Positions 35,963 through 44,927 of a stretch of DNA of 64,000 bases are shown piece after piece. Below the pieces are notes generated by a model. It saw nothing but the letters and a program-made list of their open reading frames with translations. It did no database searches and was not told the origin of the DNA. The stretch is from Sphingobacterium multivorum (GTDB lineage: Bacteria > Bacteroidota > Bacteroidia > Sphingobacteriales > Sphingobacteriaceae). Numbering within the stretch: position 1 is the first letter of the stretch; each line of letters begins with the position of its first letter. The position numbers were made by a program, and so were the translations under genes. The stretch covers positions 992,001 through 1,056,000 of the forward strand of contig NZ_CP154261.1 in NCBI RefSeq assembly GCF_039511225.1. The letters are read 5' to 3'.

Positions 35963-38365
35963 TTATTCATCGCGCAGGCTATCTATTGGATTTGTTTTTG
36001 CGACTTTTATCGATTGGAAGCTGATGGAAACCAATATGAGGATAAATATGCAAAATATTGGGATCAAAAACGACCACCAGGACAGCTGAATATGATAGGC
36101 GAAATTGGAAAGCCATTGATTCATGAGTAGATAGGCTATTGGAAGGGCTATGCCGATCCCGACTAAAAAGAGCTTGAAAAATGGTTTGTTTAATTGAATA
36201 AAGAGCAATTGTACCGAGGCTCCAAGTACTTTACGGATACTCATTTCCTTTTTTCGCAATGCCGCCTGATATGCCGCCATACTGAACAGCCCTAAGGCCG
36301 CGATGATAACCGAAAGGCTTGTGAAACTATTAAAAGCAGTCTGCAATTCGTGCTGTTTTTTGTGCTGTAAAGCATATTGCTCATCCATAAAGGAATAATC
36401 AAGGGGCAGATCTTTTGCGGATGGATTTTTCTCCCACTCTGCTTTGACTGTTTGAATTGCCCGATCGACCATTCCCGGTTTTGTTTTGACCATGAGGGTT
36501 GTTTGCAAACGCATAGTACCACATTCGTTTTTAAATGAATATAGGCTCGGCTGAACGGCATTCTCAAAGCCATAAGCTTTACTGTCTTTGACAAGGCCAA
36601 TAATTTCAAAGGTGACATCACAGCCTTTGATTTTAGCACCTATCGGGTTTTCAAGTCCTAAATTTTTGGCTGCAGATTCGTTGATAATAGCATAGTTGGC
36701 CAAGGAATCGTGAAGCAGTTGATCTATTGAAACAGTGGTGTTTCCTTGTATACTGGAGATATTTAGCGTCTTGAAGTATCCAGGGTCAATGCCGACATGT
36801 GCAAATGAAACCTTTTTTTGGGCATAGGAGAAATCCATTTTGGGAGGCTGTTCGCCTTCACCTGGAATATTTGTCGCTGATGCAACTGAGGCAATACTCG
36901 GATCATTTTCCAATCGACGTTTTAGTTGTTGATAGGAACCATCAATTTTGGAATCATAATACATGCCTATTCCTTTGAAATTAACAACCTGTGCAGGTTC
37001 AAATCCTTTGTCCGCCTGCTGCATGTAATTTAGTTGTGTCCTAATAACCAGCATGCCCGATATAAATAGGATGGCCATACTGATCTGAAAAGTTAGTAGT
37101 GCGTTTCGAAATGTGCACTTTTTGAGAATGGAAGTCAGTCCACCTTTTAAGAGATTAACGGATTTGAAGCCAGAGAGTACGATAGCGGGGTATATTGCCG
37201 ATAGAATTGTTGTCGATAGTACGGCAATAGCAAGTTGGGCAATGGTTTCTGAACGCAAAATATAGCCCTTAAGATCATCATTAAACCATTTTTGAAGGAT
37301 ATTTCCTGTGAGGGTCAAAGTAACGATACTCAGTATCGCAGCGCTGAAAGTCAGGATAAACACCTCCAGTACCAGTTGTTTGACGATAGCCCAACGTGAG
37401 CTGCCCAATATTTTTTTGAGTGCAAGTTCCTTAATGCGCTGATCTGCCTGCGCCATAATCATATTGGTAAAATTGGCCGCGGCGAGTAAGAGGATCAAAA
37501 CGGAGATAATACCAATAATCCACGTCATGATATAAGCCGTGTTACTACCTGTTTTTGGCCTTAAATGAAGATTGGCTAATGGATCCAAATAGATCTTCCC
37601 TTTGGTGTAACTGGAGGAGCGAATTTTATCTTTCGGTGCAATTTCTTTCTGGTAAAGTGCATTGATGCGATCTGTCAACTTGGTGATATCCGTACCGGGA
37701 CGTACTTGAATATAAGTTTGATACAAAAAAGGATTATTATCGGCGAAGAGATCCTGTGGTTCACGGATAAACAGAAGATCGTAATCAATCATGGATAGAC
37801 CTTGCTCTTTTATAGTACCATAAATTGTCTCCCGTACACCTAAAGCGAGGCTTTGAGTGGGAATCGAATGGGGGTTGTCAAAATTTAGGTCTTCTTTTTT
37901 GAATAATTGTTCGGCGATATGGCTTTTGACAATAGTTGCATCCTTTTGGTCCTTGCTTTTGTAGAGTGGTCCAGTCGCATTTTCGATTTGAAAGATCCGT
38001 GCGGCTGAGGAGTCAACCAGTGCAGTATTTTTAATAAGCACTGTTTTTTCACCAAAAAGCGGATAACTGCCGTAATTGTAAACTATTTTCCTGCCAGCAT
38101 ATACAATATCTGGTAAACTCTGCTTTAGCAAAGGAGCTAGCGAAGGAGACGTTTCGTCCGTAAACGCACCTTCTGCTTCAAGGCCAATTTGGTAGATGTC
38201 CTTATAATGTGGATTCCATTTATCGTAGCTGGTCTCTCGATTGATGTATTGATAGGAAAGGATAAAACCGGTAAAGCCAAGGGTCAATCCAATAATATTT
38301 AAGAAAGTAAATCCCTTGTTTTTTAGAAGTTTACGCCAAGCTAGTTTGAAATCATTTTTTGCCAT
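35963..38365 (-). CDS. FtsX/MacB-type ABC permease, array member 1
   Basis: 800 residues, a fused double MacB unit. An amphipathic start (DFKLAWRKLLKNKGFTFLNI) leads into TM1. A periplasmic MacB-PCD-like domain follows to about 275. Then come an FtsX block at about 280-410 (NFTNMIMAQADQRIKELALK, KKILGSS), a second PCD, and a second FtsX block (KEMSIRKVLGAS). The C-terminus is TNPIDSLRDE. It is the most divergent first half of the cluster (ALKKILGS instead of GIRKTIGS). It has its own sigma-54 cassette upstream and may be co-transcribed with the ATPase gene. Confidence 0.93.
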   Translation of the reverse strand: MAKNDFKLAWRKLLKNKGFTFLNIIGLTLGFTGFILSYQYINRETSYDKWNPHYKDIYQIGLEAEGAFTDETSPSLAPLLKQSLPDIVYAGRKIVYNYGSYPLFGEKTVLIKNTALVDSSAARIFQIENATGPLYKSKDQKDATIVKSHIAEQLFKKEDLNFDNPHSIPTQSLALGVRETIYGTIKEQGLSMIDYDLLFIREPQDLFADNNPFLYQTYIQVRPGTDITKLTDRINALYQKEIAPKDKIRSSSYTKGKIYLDPLANLHLRPKTGSNTAYIMTWIIGIISVLILLLAAANFTNMIMAQADQRIKELALKKILGSSRWAIVKQLVLEVFILTFSAAILSIVTLTLTGNILQKWFNDDLKGYILRSETIAQLAIAVLSTTILSAIYPAIVLSGFKSVNLLKGGLTSILKKCTFRNALLTFQISMAILFISGMLVIRTQLNYMQQADKGFEPAQVVNFKGIGMYYDSKIDGSYQQLKRRLENDPSIASVASATNIPGEGEQPPKMDFSYAQKKVSFAHVGIDPGYFKTLNISSIQGNTTVSIDQLLHDSLANYAIINESAAKNLGLENPIGAKIKGCDVTFEIIGLVKDSKAYGFENAVQPSLYSFKNECGTMRLQTTLMVKTKPGMVDRAIQTVKAEWEKNPSAKDLPLDYSFMDEQYALQHKKQHELQTAFNSFTSLSVIIAALGLFSMAAYQAALRKKEMSIRKVLGASVQLLFIQLNKPFFKLFLVGIGIALPIAYLLMNQWLSNFAYHIQLSWWSFLIPIFCIFILILVSISFQSIKVAKTNPIDSLRDE

Positions 38366-38422
38366 ATTACGCTGGATATATCTATGTTTAAACCAAGTCG
38401 AACTATTTCACCTGAGAAAAAA

Positions 38423-38438
38423 TACAATCCGCTTGCCA
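38423..38438 (-). promoter_or_regulatory. sigma-54 promoter, cassette A
   Basis: On the reverse strand TGGCAAGCGGATTGTA. Against the consensus TGGCACG-N4-TTGCW it keeps TGGCA, G, TTG and the exact spacing. It lies 57 bp before the start codon of permease 1. Confidence 0.75.
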
Positions 38439-38493
38439 GTATTGTAATGGTTTTATTATAAGTAGCTTATCGTGTTTTTGTTTTGTTTTTGAA

Positions 38494-38530
38494 TGTTCGA
38501 TTTCGAACAGTTTACGTCCAGAATCGAACA
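38494..38530. promoter_or_regulatory. double-dyad activator site (UAS), cassette A
   Basis: First dyad TGTTCGATTTCGAACA (38494-38509), a perfect palindrome. Second half CGTCCAGAATCGAACA (38515-38530). Centres are 21 bp apart. The site is 55 bp upstream of the -24 element, a normal position for a sigma-54 enhancer-binding protein. Confidence 0.7.
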
Positions 38531-38541
38531 TTCATTCCCCT

Positions 38542-38607
38542 AAGCTATTGGTTCATTGCCACCACGCAACAGGCAAGGCAATTACCAAGGCAACAAACAT
38601 CAATTTT
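38542..38607 (-). pseudogene. permease gene relic (C-terminal FtsX segment)
   Basis: On the reverse strand it reads KLMFVALVIALPVAWW and then shifts frame by a missing base and stops. It matches KLVFVALVIATPVAWWAMNQ of permease 3. I count 59 identical columns of 67 against the DNA near 41240-41307, and fewer against permease 2. It lies between the stop of permease 2 and the cassette A dyads, and is presumably what remains of a deleted permease copy. Confidence 0.85.
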
Positions 38608-38622
38608 TAAGATCTTCTGACT

Positions 38623-41070
38623 TTATTCATCTCTTAAACTATCGACTGGATTGGCACGAATAACCTTCCAGGTTTGATAGCTAATGGTTCCAAATGCAAC
38701 TACAATTGCACTTATTCCTGCCAGAACAAAGTATAACCAATTGATTTCTATACGATAGTTAAAATCTGTCAGCCATTGATTCATTGCCCACCACGCAACA
38801 GGTGTAGCAATGATCAAGGCTACAAACACCAATTTTATAAAATCTCCGGAGAGTAATTTGAGTAATCGGATGGAGCTTGCACCAAGAACCTTACGGACAC
38901 CAATTTCTTTGGTACGTTGTTGTGTGACATAAGTTGCTAGTCCAAAAAGTCCCAAAGCGGCAACAAAAATAGCGACAAAGGCAAAGCAGCTGAAGATATT
39001 TTTAGTCCGTTGGACATCCTGATAGAGGTCAGCGAAGCCGGCATCAAGGAAATTGTAGTCGATTTTTTGATTCGGCGAAAACTTATTCCAAACAGTATTA
39101 ATGTCGGCTAATGTTTTGGCCATGTCCCTCGATTTAGTCTTGATGGAAAGCATGGAAGGGCTATTGGCAAGGGTCATGCAAACGGGATAGTAGCCCTCAT
39201 CTTTCATTGATTCAAAGATAAAATTGTCGACGACACCGATAATGGTCCATGTCCTGCCGTTGGTAATTTGTGTACCAATGGGATTTCCTTTGATGCCTAA
39301 ATCAGCAAGCATTCTTTTGTTAACAATAGCACCTGTACTATCCGATGCGATATGTGGATCAAAGTTTCGGCCGGCTATTAGCTTCAGACCAAATGTGGAA
39401 AGGTAGCTTTCGTCGATATTCCAGAATTGCCCGCCTTCACCTAATTCAAGATCTTCCTTGCCTTTGGCCCAAAAAAGATTTCCATTTCTTTTTGCACCAT
39501 CCAATTGAACCGGTAAATAGTCGCCAATAGAGACATCACGGACTGTTGGAATGGCTTTCAATTCATTTTTTAATTCTTTTGCCTGGGAGGCAATTCCCGT
39601 TACACCACGAAGTACAATGACCTGATCCTTATCAAAGCCAATGTCTTTATTGAGCATAAAACTGATTTGCTGATTTGCAATGAGTGCGCTGATGATCAAT
39701 ATAATAGATGTTGCAAACTGGAAAATAACCAGTCCATTGCGCAATAATGAAGATTTAGGATTCGTGACCGATTTGCTTTTTAAGGCATTAATCGGTTGAA
39801 ATCCTGATAAATAGAGTGCTGGATATAAGCCAGCCAGGATGCCGATAAAGAACATACTCAAAATCAGCGAAGGCACAAAGTACCCTACTGACCAAGGTAT
39901 AAACAAGGCTTTGTTAGCTAAATTGTTAAATAATGGTAATAAGAGGAAGGCTAATAATAGTCCGATAAGGAGTGAAATGAGACTGTAGCATACCGCTTCG
40001 GTCATAAACTGCATAATCAGTGTCCTTCGATTGGATCCAATAGTTTTCCGAATTCCAATTTCTTTTGCCCGCGTTGCCGCATTCGCTGTTGATAAGTTGA
40101 TGAAGTTAATACAAGCGATCAATAAAATAAAAAATGCGATGCCAGCAAATATCCAGACCATCTTAATGTCGCCTTGATATTGCGTAGCCATGCCATATTC
40201 CGACACATTCTTAGAACGCAGGTGCATATCAAGGGCGTTTTGAAGCAACACGGTTGACTGCATCATTTCGGGCGATATTTTCATTCCATTTTTTTTATTA
40301 ATCAGAATATAATGGTCCTGAATATAGTTTTTTGAAATGCTACGCTGTGCGTTGGCAATAGCTGTATTCTCCCTCAGTTTTACGTAGGTAATGTAATTTG
40401 TCGCGCCCCAATTGTTTTGTTCACCCGGATAAAATGGTTCACCTGCCAGGGATATAAAATATTCATAACCATAGAGACTGGAATTGTTCGGAACATCATC
40501 GATCACAGCCGTTATGGTATATAGAACACTTTTATTATTGTTGAGATAGATCGTTTGCCCTACAGCATTTCCTTTGAAATATTTCTCGGCCCTACTTTTG
40601 GTAATGACGATCGCATTGGGTTTGTCCAGCGCATGTGATAGCTGTCCTTGTACGACGGGAAGTGGAAATATCTCCAAAATGGACTGATCAACGTAAACAA
40701 ATCCTTTATCAAGGTAATTCTCCGCGCGGCCATTTACCGTAAATAGATTGCTTCCGGCACCAAATAAGGTATTGGGTAAAATTCGGCCAGCTAATTCTAC
40801 ACTTGGGATTTCCTCTTGCAAGGTTTTAGCTGCTGGGGCAGGAAAGGCAAAGGTTTGCCTCACTTTATCACCATCGGGTGCCGAAACGATAAGACGGAAA
40901 ACACGGTCTATGTCGGGATACATTTTGTCATAACTGGTTTCATGGCGAATGTACAGTACAATAAGAATGCAAATGGCAATACTAAAAGCGAACCCGCCGA
41001 TCTTGATGATCGAGTAAAGTTTGTTATTGGCCATATTTCGCCAAGCGATCTTTAAATTATTTCCTATCAT
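38623..41070 (-). CDS. FtsX/MacB-type ABC permease, array member 2
   Basis: 815 residues. It starts MIGNNLKIAWRNMANNKLYS, nearly the same as permease 3. TM1 is at about 22-42 and the first PCD domain extends to about 300. The first FtsX block follows (FINLSTANAATRAKEIGIRK, TIGSNRR), then a second PCD containing GRNFDPH and WTIIGVVDNF, then GLATYVTQQRTKEIGVRKVL and the C-terminus ANPVDSLRDE. It follows permease 3 by 27 bp and should share its transcript. The strong match to permease 3 in both DNA and protein indicates a recent tandem duplication. Confidence 0.94.
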   Translation of the reverse strand: MIGNNLKIAWRNMANNKLYSIIKIGGFAFSIAICILIVLYIRHETSYDKMYPDIDRVFRLIVSAPDGDKVRQTFAFPAPAAKTLQEEIPSVELAGRILPNTLFGAGSNLFTVNGRAENYLDKGFVYVDQSILEIFPLPVVQGQLSHALDKPNAIVITKSRAEKYFKGNAVGQTIYLNNNKSVLYTITAVIDDVPNNSSLYGYEYFISLAGEPFYPGEQNNWGATNYITYVKLRENTAIANAQRSISKNYIQDHYILINKKNGMKISPEMMQSTVLLQNALDMHLRSKNVSEYGMATQYQGDIKMVWIFAGIAFFILLIACINFINLSTANAATRAKEIGIRKTIGSNRRTLIMQFMTEAVCYSLISLLIGLLLAFLLLPLFNNLANKALFIPWSVGYFVPSLILSMFFIGILAGLYPALYLSGFQPINALKSKSVTNPKSSLLRNGLVIFQFATSIILIISALIANQQISFMLNKDIGFDKDQVIVLRGVTGIASQAKELKNELKAIPTVRDVSIGDYLPVQLDGAKRNGNLFWAKGKEDLELGEGGQFWNIDESYLSTFGLKLIAGRNFDPHIASDSTGAIVNKRMLADLGIKGNPIGTQITNGRTWTIIGVVDNFIFESMKDEGYYPVCMTLANSPSMLSIKTKSRDMAKTLADINTVWNKFSPNQKIDYNFLDAGFADLYQDVQRTKNIFSCFAFVAIFVAALGLFGLATYVTQQRTKEIGVRKVLGASSIRLLKLLSGDFIKLVFVALIIATPVAWWAMNQWLTDFNYRIEINWLYFVLAGISAIVVAFGTISYQTWKVIRANPVDSLRDE

Positions 41071-41097
41071 AATAAAGTTCTTTTACGGTTTTTGTAT

Positions 41098-43539
41098 TTA
41101 TTCATCACGCAGGCTATCCACCGGATTGGCGCGAATGGCTTTCCAAGTCTGATAGCTGATTGTGCCTAAAGCAATTAAAATGGCACTCATACCTGCAAGA
41201 ATGAAGTATAGCCAATTTATTTCGATTCGATAGTTAAAATCAGTAAGCCATTGGTTCATTGCCCACCACGCAACAGGTGTGGCAATGACCAAGGCTACAA
41301 ACACCAATTTTATAAAATCTCCAGACAATAATCGGAGTAATCTCATTGCGCTGGCTCCAAGCACCTTACGTACACCAATTTCTTTGGTGCGTTGTTGTGT
41401 CACATACGTTGCTAGACCAAAAAGCCCGAGTGCAGCAACAAAAATGGCGACAAGTGCAAAACAGGTGAATATATTCTTGGTCCGTTCCACATCTTGATAA
41501 AGGGCCGCGAAACCTTCGTCCAAAAAGCTGTAGTTAATTTGTTGATTTGGGGCAAATTTGTCCCATACGGCTGTAATATCAGCGAGTGTCTCTTTGAGAT
41601 GTTGCGATTTTACCTTAATAGAGAGTAGGGAAGGATTGCCTTGTAATGTCATACAAAGTCCTGCATAACCTTTATCCTTCAACGACTCAAAGATAAAGTC
41701 GTCTACTACACCAATGATGGTCCAGGTATTGCCATTGGTAATTTTTGCACCAATTGGATTCTTTAATTGAAGTTCGTCGGCCAATTTTTGATTTATTATA
41801 GCTGAACTGCTATCGGTGGCTCTCGTGGGATCAAAATTTCGTCCTTTGTTTAAATGAAGACCGAATGTACTCAGATAATCCTGATCAATTTCCCAAAATT
41901 GGCCTTGTGTAGCCATATCAAGATCTCTTCTGCCATCAATCCAGAACGGATTGCCATTTCGTTTGGCACCATCGATGGGTACAGGAAGAAAGTCACTCAG
42001 GGAAACTGAAGCAACATCGGGGAGGCTTTTTAGTTCATTTTTTAAACTTGGAAGCTGTTTCGATAATGTTCCAATTCCGCGAAGCACAACGACTTGGTCC
42101 TTGTCAAATCCCAGATCTTTGTCTAATATGTAGTTTATCTGTTTATTGGTCACCAATGCGCCAACGATAAGGATTATTGAGGTTGCGAATTGAAAGACAA
42201 CCAAACTATTCCTAAAAAGCGAAGATTTGGCACCAATGACGTTGTTTTTCAGTGCAGTGATTGGTTTAAATTTGGATAGGTACAGTGCTGGGTAGATTCC
42301 GGCAAGGACGCCGATCACCAATATCGCCGCCAAAAGAGAAGGAAAGAAATAGACCGATAGCCAAGGAATGGTCAAGGATTTGTTGGCTAGCTGGTTGAAT
42401 ACCGGTAGTAGTAGCCAGCTTAGAAAGAGCCCGATAATCAGTGACAGTACACTATAACAGATTGCTTCAACAAGAAATTGTCCAATAAGCAGCTTCCTGG
42501 AGGAGCCAATAGTCTTACGGATACCAATTTCTTTTGCTCTTGTTGCTGCATTTGCTGTCGATAAGTTGATGAAGTTAATACAGGCAATGAACAAAATAAA
42601 TAAGGCTACAGTTGCGAAGGTCCAAACCATTCGAATATCCCCTCTGTTCAATGTACTCACTTTATCGTCGCTTACATCCGCGGATTTTAAATGTATGTCG
42701 AGAGCATTCTGTAGGGTTATTTTTGCCTGCTTGAAAAGCGGATTAAGTTTACGTCCTGATTTTAGATATTCAGGGAGATAATGTACTTCTAAGTAATTCT
42801 TTGAAATTTCTTTTTCTGCCAGTGCAACGTCTACATTGGGTTTTAATTTGACATAGACGGTATAGTTGTTATTGAGCCAAGCAGTCTGTTCACCTTGATA
42901 AAAAGGCTCTCCAGCGAGCGACATAAAAAAACTATAACCGGCAAGGGTCGAATTGTTGGGCATATCTTCAATGACCCCAGTAATGGTATAGGCTTTCGAT
43001 GTATTGTTGTTGAGATAGATCGTTTGTCCAATTGGATTATTTTTAAAATATTTTTCGGCTTTGCTTCTGGTGATTACCAATGTGTTGGGCTTGTCAAGTG
43101 CGTGGGACAGCTGGCCCGAAACCATGGGCATAGGAAACATGTCGAGAATGGACTGATCGACATAGACAAATCCATCATCATAATGGCTATCAGGGCTGTT
43201 ATTTAATGACAATTGGTTACTGCCCGCACCGAATAAAGGGTTTGGTAGAATGCGTCCCGTTTGCTCAACGGACGGGATTTCTGCTTTCAGGGTCGGCGCC
43301 ACAGGGGCAGAAAGTGAAACCCAGCGCTCGATTTTATGCTCAATCGGTAACTGAACGACCAAACGGTAAACTCTATCCATCGCCGGATAAAACTTATTAT
43401 AGCTTGTCTCATGCTTTATATATAAAACAATAAGAATACAGATGGCAATACTAAAGGCAAATCCACCAACTTTGATGAATGAATATAGCTTGTTTTTTGC
43501 CATATTCCGCCAGGCAATTTTGAGATTATTTCCTATCAT
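41098..43539 (-). CDS. FtsX/MacB-type ABC permease, array member 3
   Basis: 813 residues. It has the same double MacB layout and start (MIGNNLKIAWRNMAKNKLYS) as permease 2. The FtsX hallmarks are RAKEIGIRKTIGSSRKLLIG and TKEIGVRKVLGASAMRLLRL, and it ends ANPVDSLRDE. The first periplasmic domain differs more from permease 2 (PIEHKIERW, KLNPLF) than the membrane parts do, which suggests the periplasmic face determines specificity. It is first in the permease 3-permease 2 unit behind cassette B, and the closest match to the relic at 38542-38607. Confidence 0.94.
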   Translation of the reverse strand: MIGNNLKIAWRNMAKNKLYSFIKVGGFAFSIAICILIVLYIKHETSYNKFYPAMDRVYRLVVQLPIEHKIERWVSLSAPVAPTLKAEIPSVEQTGRILPNPLFGAGSNQLSLNNSPDSHYDDGFVYVDQSILDMFPMPMVSGQLSHALDKPNTLVITRSKAEKYFKNNPIGQTIYLNNNTSKAYTITGVIEDMPNNSTLAGYSFFMSLAGEPFYQGEQTAWLNNNYTVYVKLKPNVDVALAEKEISKNYLEVHYLPEYLKSGRKLNPLFKQAKITLQNALDIHLKSADVSDDKVSTLNRGDIRMVWTFATVALFILFIACINFINLSTANAATRAKEIGIRKTIGSSRKLLIGQFLVEAICYSVLSLIIGLFLSWLLLPVFNQLANKSLTIPWLSVYFFPSLLAAILVIGVLAGIYPALYLSKFKPITALKNNVIGAKSSLFRNSLVVFQFATSIILIVGALVTNKQINYILDKDLGFDKDQVVVLRGIGTLSKQLPSLKNELKSLPDVASVSLSDFLPVPIDGAKRNGNPFWIDGRRDLDMATQGQFWEIDQDYLSTFGLHLNKGRNFDPTRATDSSSAIINQKLADELQLKNPIGAKITNGNTWTIIGVVDDFIFESLKDKGYAGLCMTLQGNPSLLSIKVKSQHLKETLADITAVWDKFAPNQQINYSFLDEGFAALYQDVERTKNIFTCFALVAIFVAALGLFGLATYVTQQRTKEIGVRKVLGASAMRLLRLLSGDFIKLVFVALVIATPVAWWAMNQWLTDFNYRIEINWLYFILAGMSAILIALGTISYQTWKAIRANPVDSLRDE

Positions 43540-43602
43540 AGCAGAATGTTTTTAATGCCTGAATGATTGGTCGTTATAATCAAAGCAGACCTTTATCCCA
43601 AA

Positions 43603-43618
43603 ATCAATTGCATTGCCA
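43603..43618 (-). promoter_or_regulatory. sigma-54 promoter, cassette B
   Basis: On the reverse strand TGGCAATGCAATTGAT: TGGCA and TTG at the exact -24/-12 spacing. It lies 63 bp before the start codon of permease 3. Confidence 0.72.
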
Positions 43619-43672
43619 TTTTTGTAATGTTCTGATTATTAATCTTTTATTTTTATTGTAACCTGCTGTATC

Positions 43673-43710
43673 TGTACGATATCGAACAGTTTAGCGTTCA
43701 GTACCGCACA
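43673..43710. promoter_or_regulatory. double-dyad activator site (UAS), cassette B
   Basis: First dyad TGTACGATATCGAACA (43673-43688), second CGTTCAGTACCGCACA (43695-43710), centres 22 bp apart, 54 bp upstream of the -24 element. This is the most degenerate of the four copies. Confidence 0.62.
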
Positions 43711-43742
43711 GCGGTTTTCGGTTGGGGATTAAAAAGAATCGC

Positions 43743-43967
43743 TTATTCCACGATCTCTTTTAGCTGGAGATGATCACATAGTTCGAACATCATTCTAGCG
43801 GGATCAGTGTCGATGGCCAACGCGATCAAATACATCTCATCCAAACGCAATTTAGCCGATTCGGTCATTGTCAACTCGTTGATTCTTGCTTTGCTTAAAC
43901 CTGTTTTACGCGCAATCTGGGATTTATTCACAGATTTCTTCGCTAAAAATTCACCTAATTTCGTCAT
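43743..43967 (-). CDS. small helix-turn-helix protein
   Basis: 74 residues. An XRE-like HTH is visible at about 10-32 (NKSQIARKTGLSKARINELT). The rest is a short helical tail (YLIALAIDTDPARMMFELCD). It could be a small DNA-binding regulator. It is divergently arranged to the 44100 gene, with a 132-bp AT-rich gap between them. Whether it controls the flanking permease units is unknown. Confidence 0.8.
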   Translation of the reverse strand: MTKLGEFLAKKSVNKSQIARKTGLSKARINELTMTESAKLRLDEMYLIALAIDTDPARMMFELCDHLQLKEIVE

Positions 43968-44099
43968 CCTTATATTTTAATAATCTGTCCTTTTGTATAG
44001 ATAAATATAGATAATGTTATTTTTATTTATACATATGTTTTTATTTTAAAATATTTTCTGTTCTTTTGTATTGAAAATCTATATGTTTTAAATGTATCG

Positions 44100-44786
44100 A
44101 TGATGAAAACAGCGAAAATTCAAAAAACAAAAGTATATAGGAGAAGATGCGAAGAGTTACATATGCAAATATATTATCGTATGTTGCTACAGCGTATTTC
44201 GCGGCACCTATCACCCGAAGAAGTTTCTTTTCTAATGGGAAAGTCATTCGATTTTATAAACAAAGTCGAGATATTCAAAATAAAAAGAATTTTTGTTCAT
44301 GATTTGGTTGTCATGCAGCATGTACTAGAAATAAAGAGTATGAATGAATTGATGCCTTACGGAATTGATTTGGCGTCACAGAAGTATACATATGAATTGC
44401 ATCTGACTAAATTGGGTGACCGCGTTATTTATGAACTGTATAAAGTTGATGTAGAGCAAGAGCAGAAAGTACTCGAATTTAAGTTAATCGATATTCGACA
44501 TGATCTCGACCCGTATGAAATTTCTACAATAGAAGAAGTAAAAAAGATAAGTGCTCTTTTGGATGAGAATATGGCTATGGGATATTTTAATGAGGAAAAG
44601 AGACCTGACGAAATACACAACTTATGCTGTGCTAAACTAGATAGGGATATACATCCTAAAAACCTGATTAAAGTGCTAGATGATTTCCTTAATAGGTCTG
44701 ATGAACGCAAAGTTATTCGAAAGGCATCGCAATACGGATTTGGTTATATTTTAGCTGCTCCCATGGAATCGACTGAAAAGAAATAA
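44100..44786 (+). CDS. protein of unknown function, divergent to the HTH gene
   Basis: 228 residues, no family recognised. The first 25 residues are very basic (KTAKIQKTKVYRRRCEELHM). LQRISRHLSPEEVSFLMGKS followed by FDFINKVE at about 38-65 resembles an HTH unit. The middle and C-terminal parts are charged and helical. There is no signal peptide or membrane segment, so it is probably cytoplasmic. It is the only forward-strand gene in the last 28 kb and interrupts the permease array. AT-rich like the neighbouring HTH gene. Confidence 0.8.
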   Translation: MMKTAKIQKTKVYRRRCEELHMQIYYRMLLQRISRHLSPEEVSFLMGKSFDFINKVEIFKIKRIFVHDLVVMQHVLEIKSMNELMPYGIDLASQKYTYELHLTKLGDRVIYELYKVDVEQEQKVLEFKLIDIRHDLDPYEISTIEEVKKISALLDENMAMGYFNEEKRPDEIHNLCCAKLDRDIHPKNLIKVLDDFLNRSDERKVIRKASQYGFGYILAAPMESTEKK

Positions 44787-44827
44787 GCAATTTTTAGCTT
44801 TCCAAAGCGGACAGCTAAAAATTGCTT
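44785..44827 (+). terminator. terminator after the 44100 gene
   Basis: A perfect 15-bp inverted repeat, AAGCAATTTTTAGCT (44785-44799) with 44813-44827, loop 13 nt. The left arm overlaps the stop codon. Confidence 0.8.
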
Positions 44828-44836
44828 CAAAGATCC

Positions 44837-44922
44837 TAAGCCGTAGGTACACCAATTATAAACTTCCATTCCCAATAGGTTAATAATAAATACACTTTTA
44901 AGCTTAGATAACCTACGGCTTA
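44837..44922. repeat. long-range inverted repeat with T tract
   Basis: TAAGCCGTAGGT (44837-44848) is perfectly complementary to ACCTACGGCTTA (44911-44922), with a 62-nt loop. On the forward strand seven T follow, so it has the form of a large-loop terminator behind the 44785 terminator. It ends next to the permease 4 stop. Confidence 0.75.
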
Positions 44923-44927
44923 TTTTT

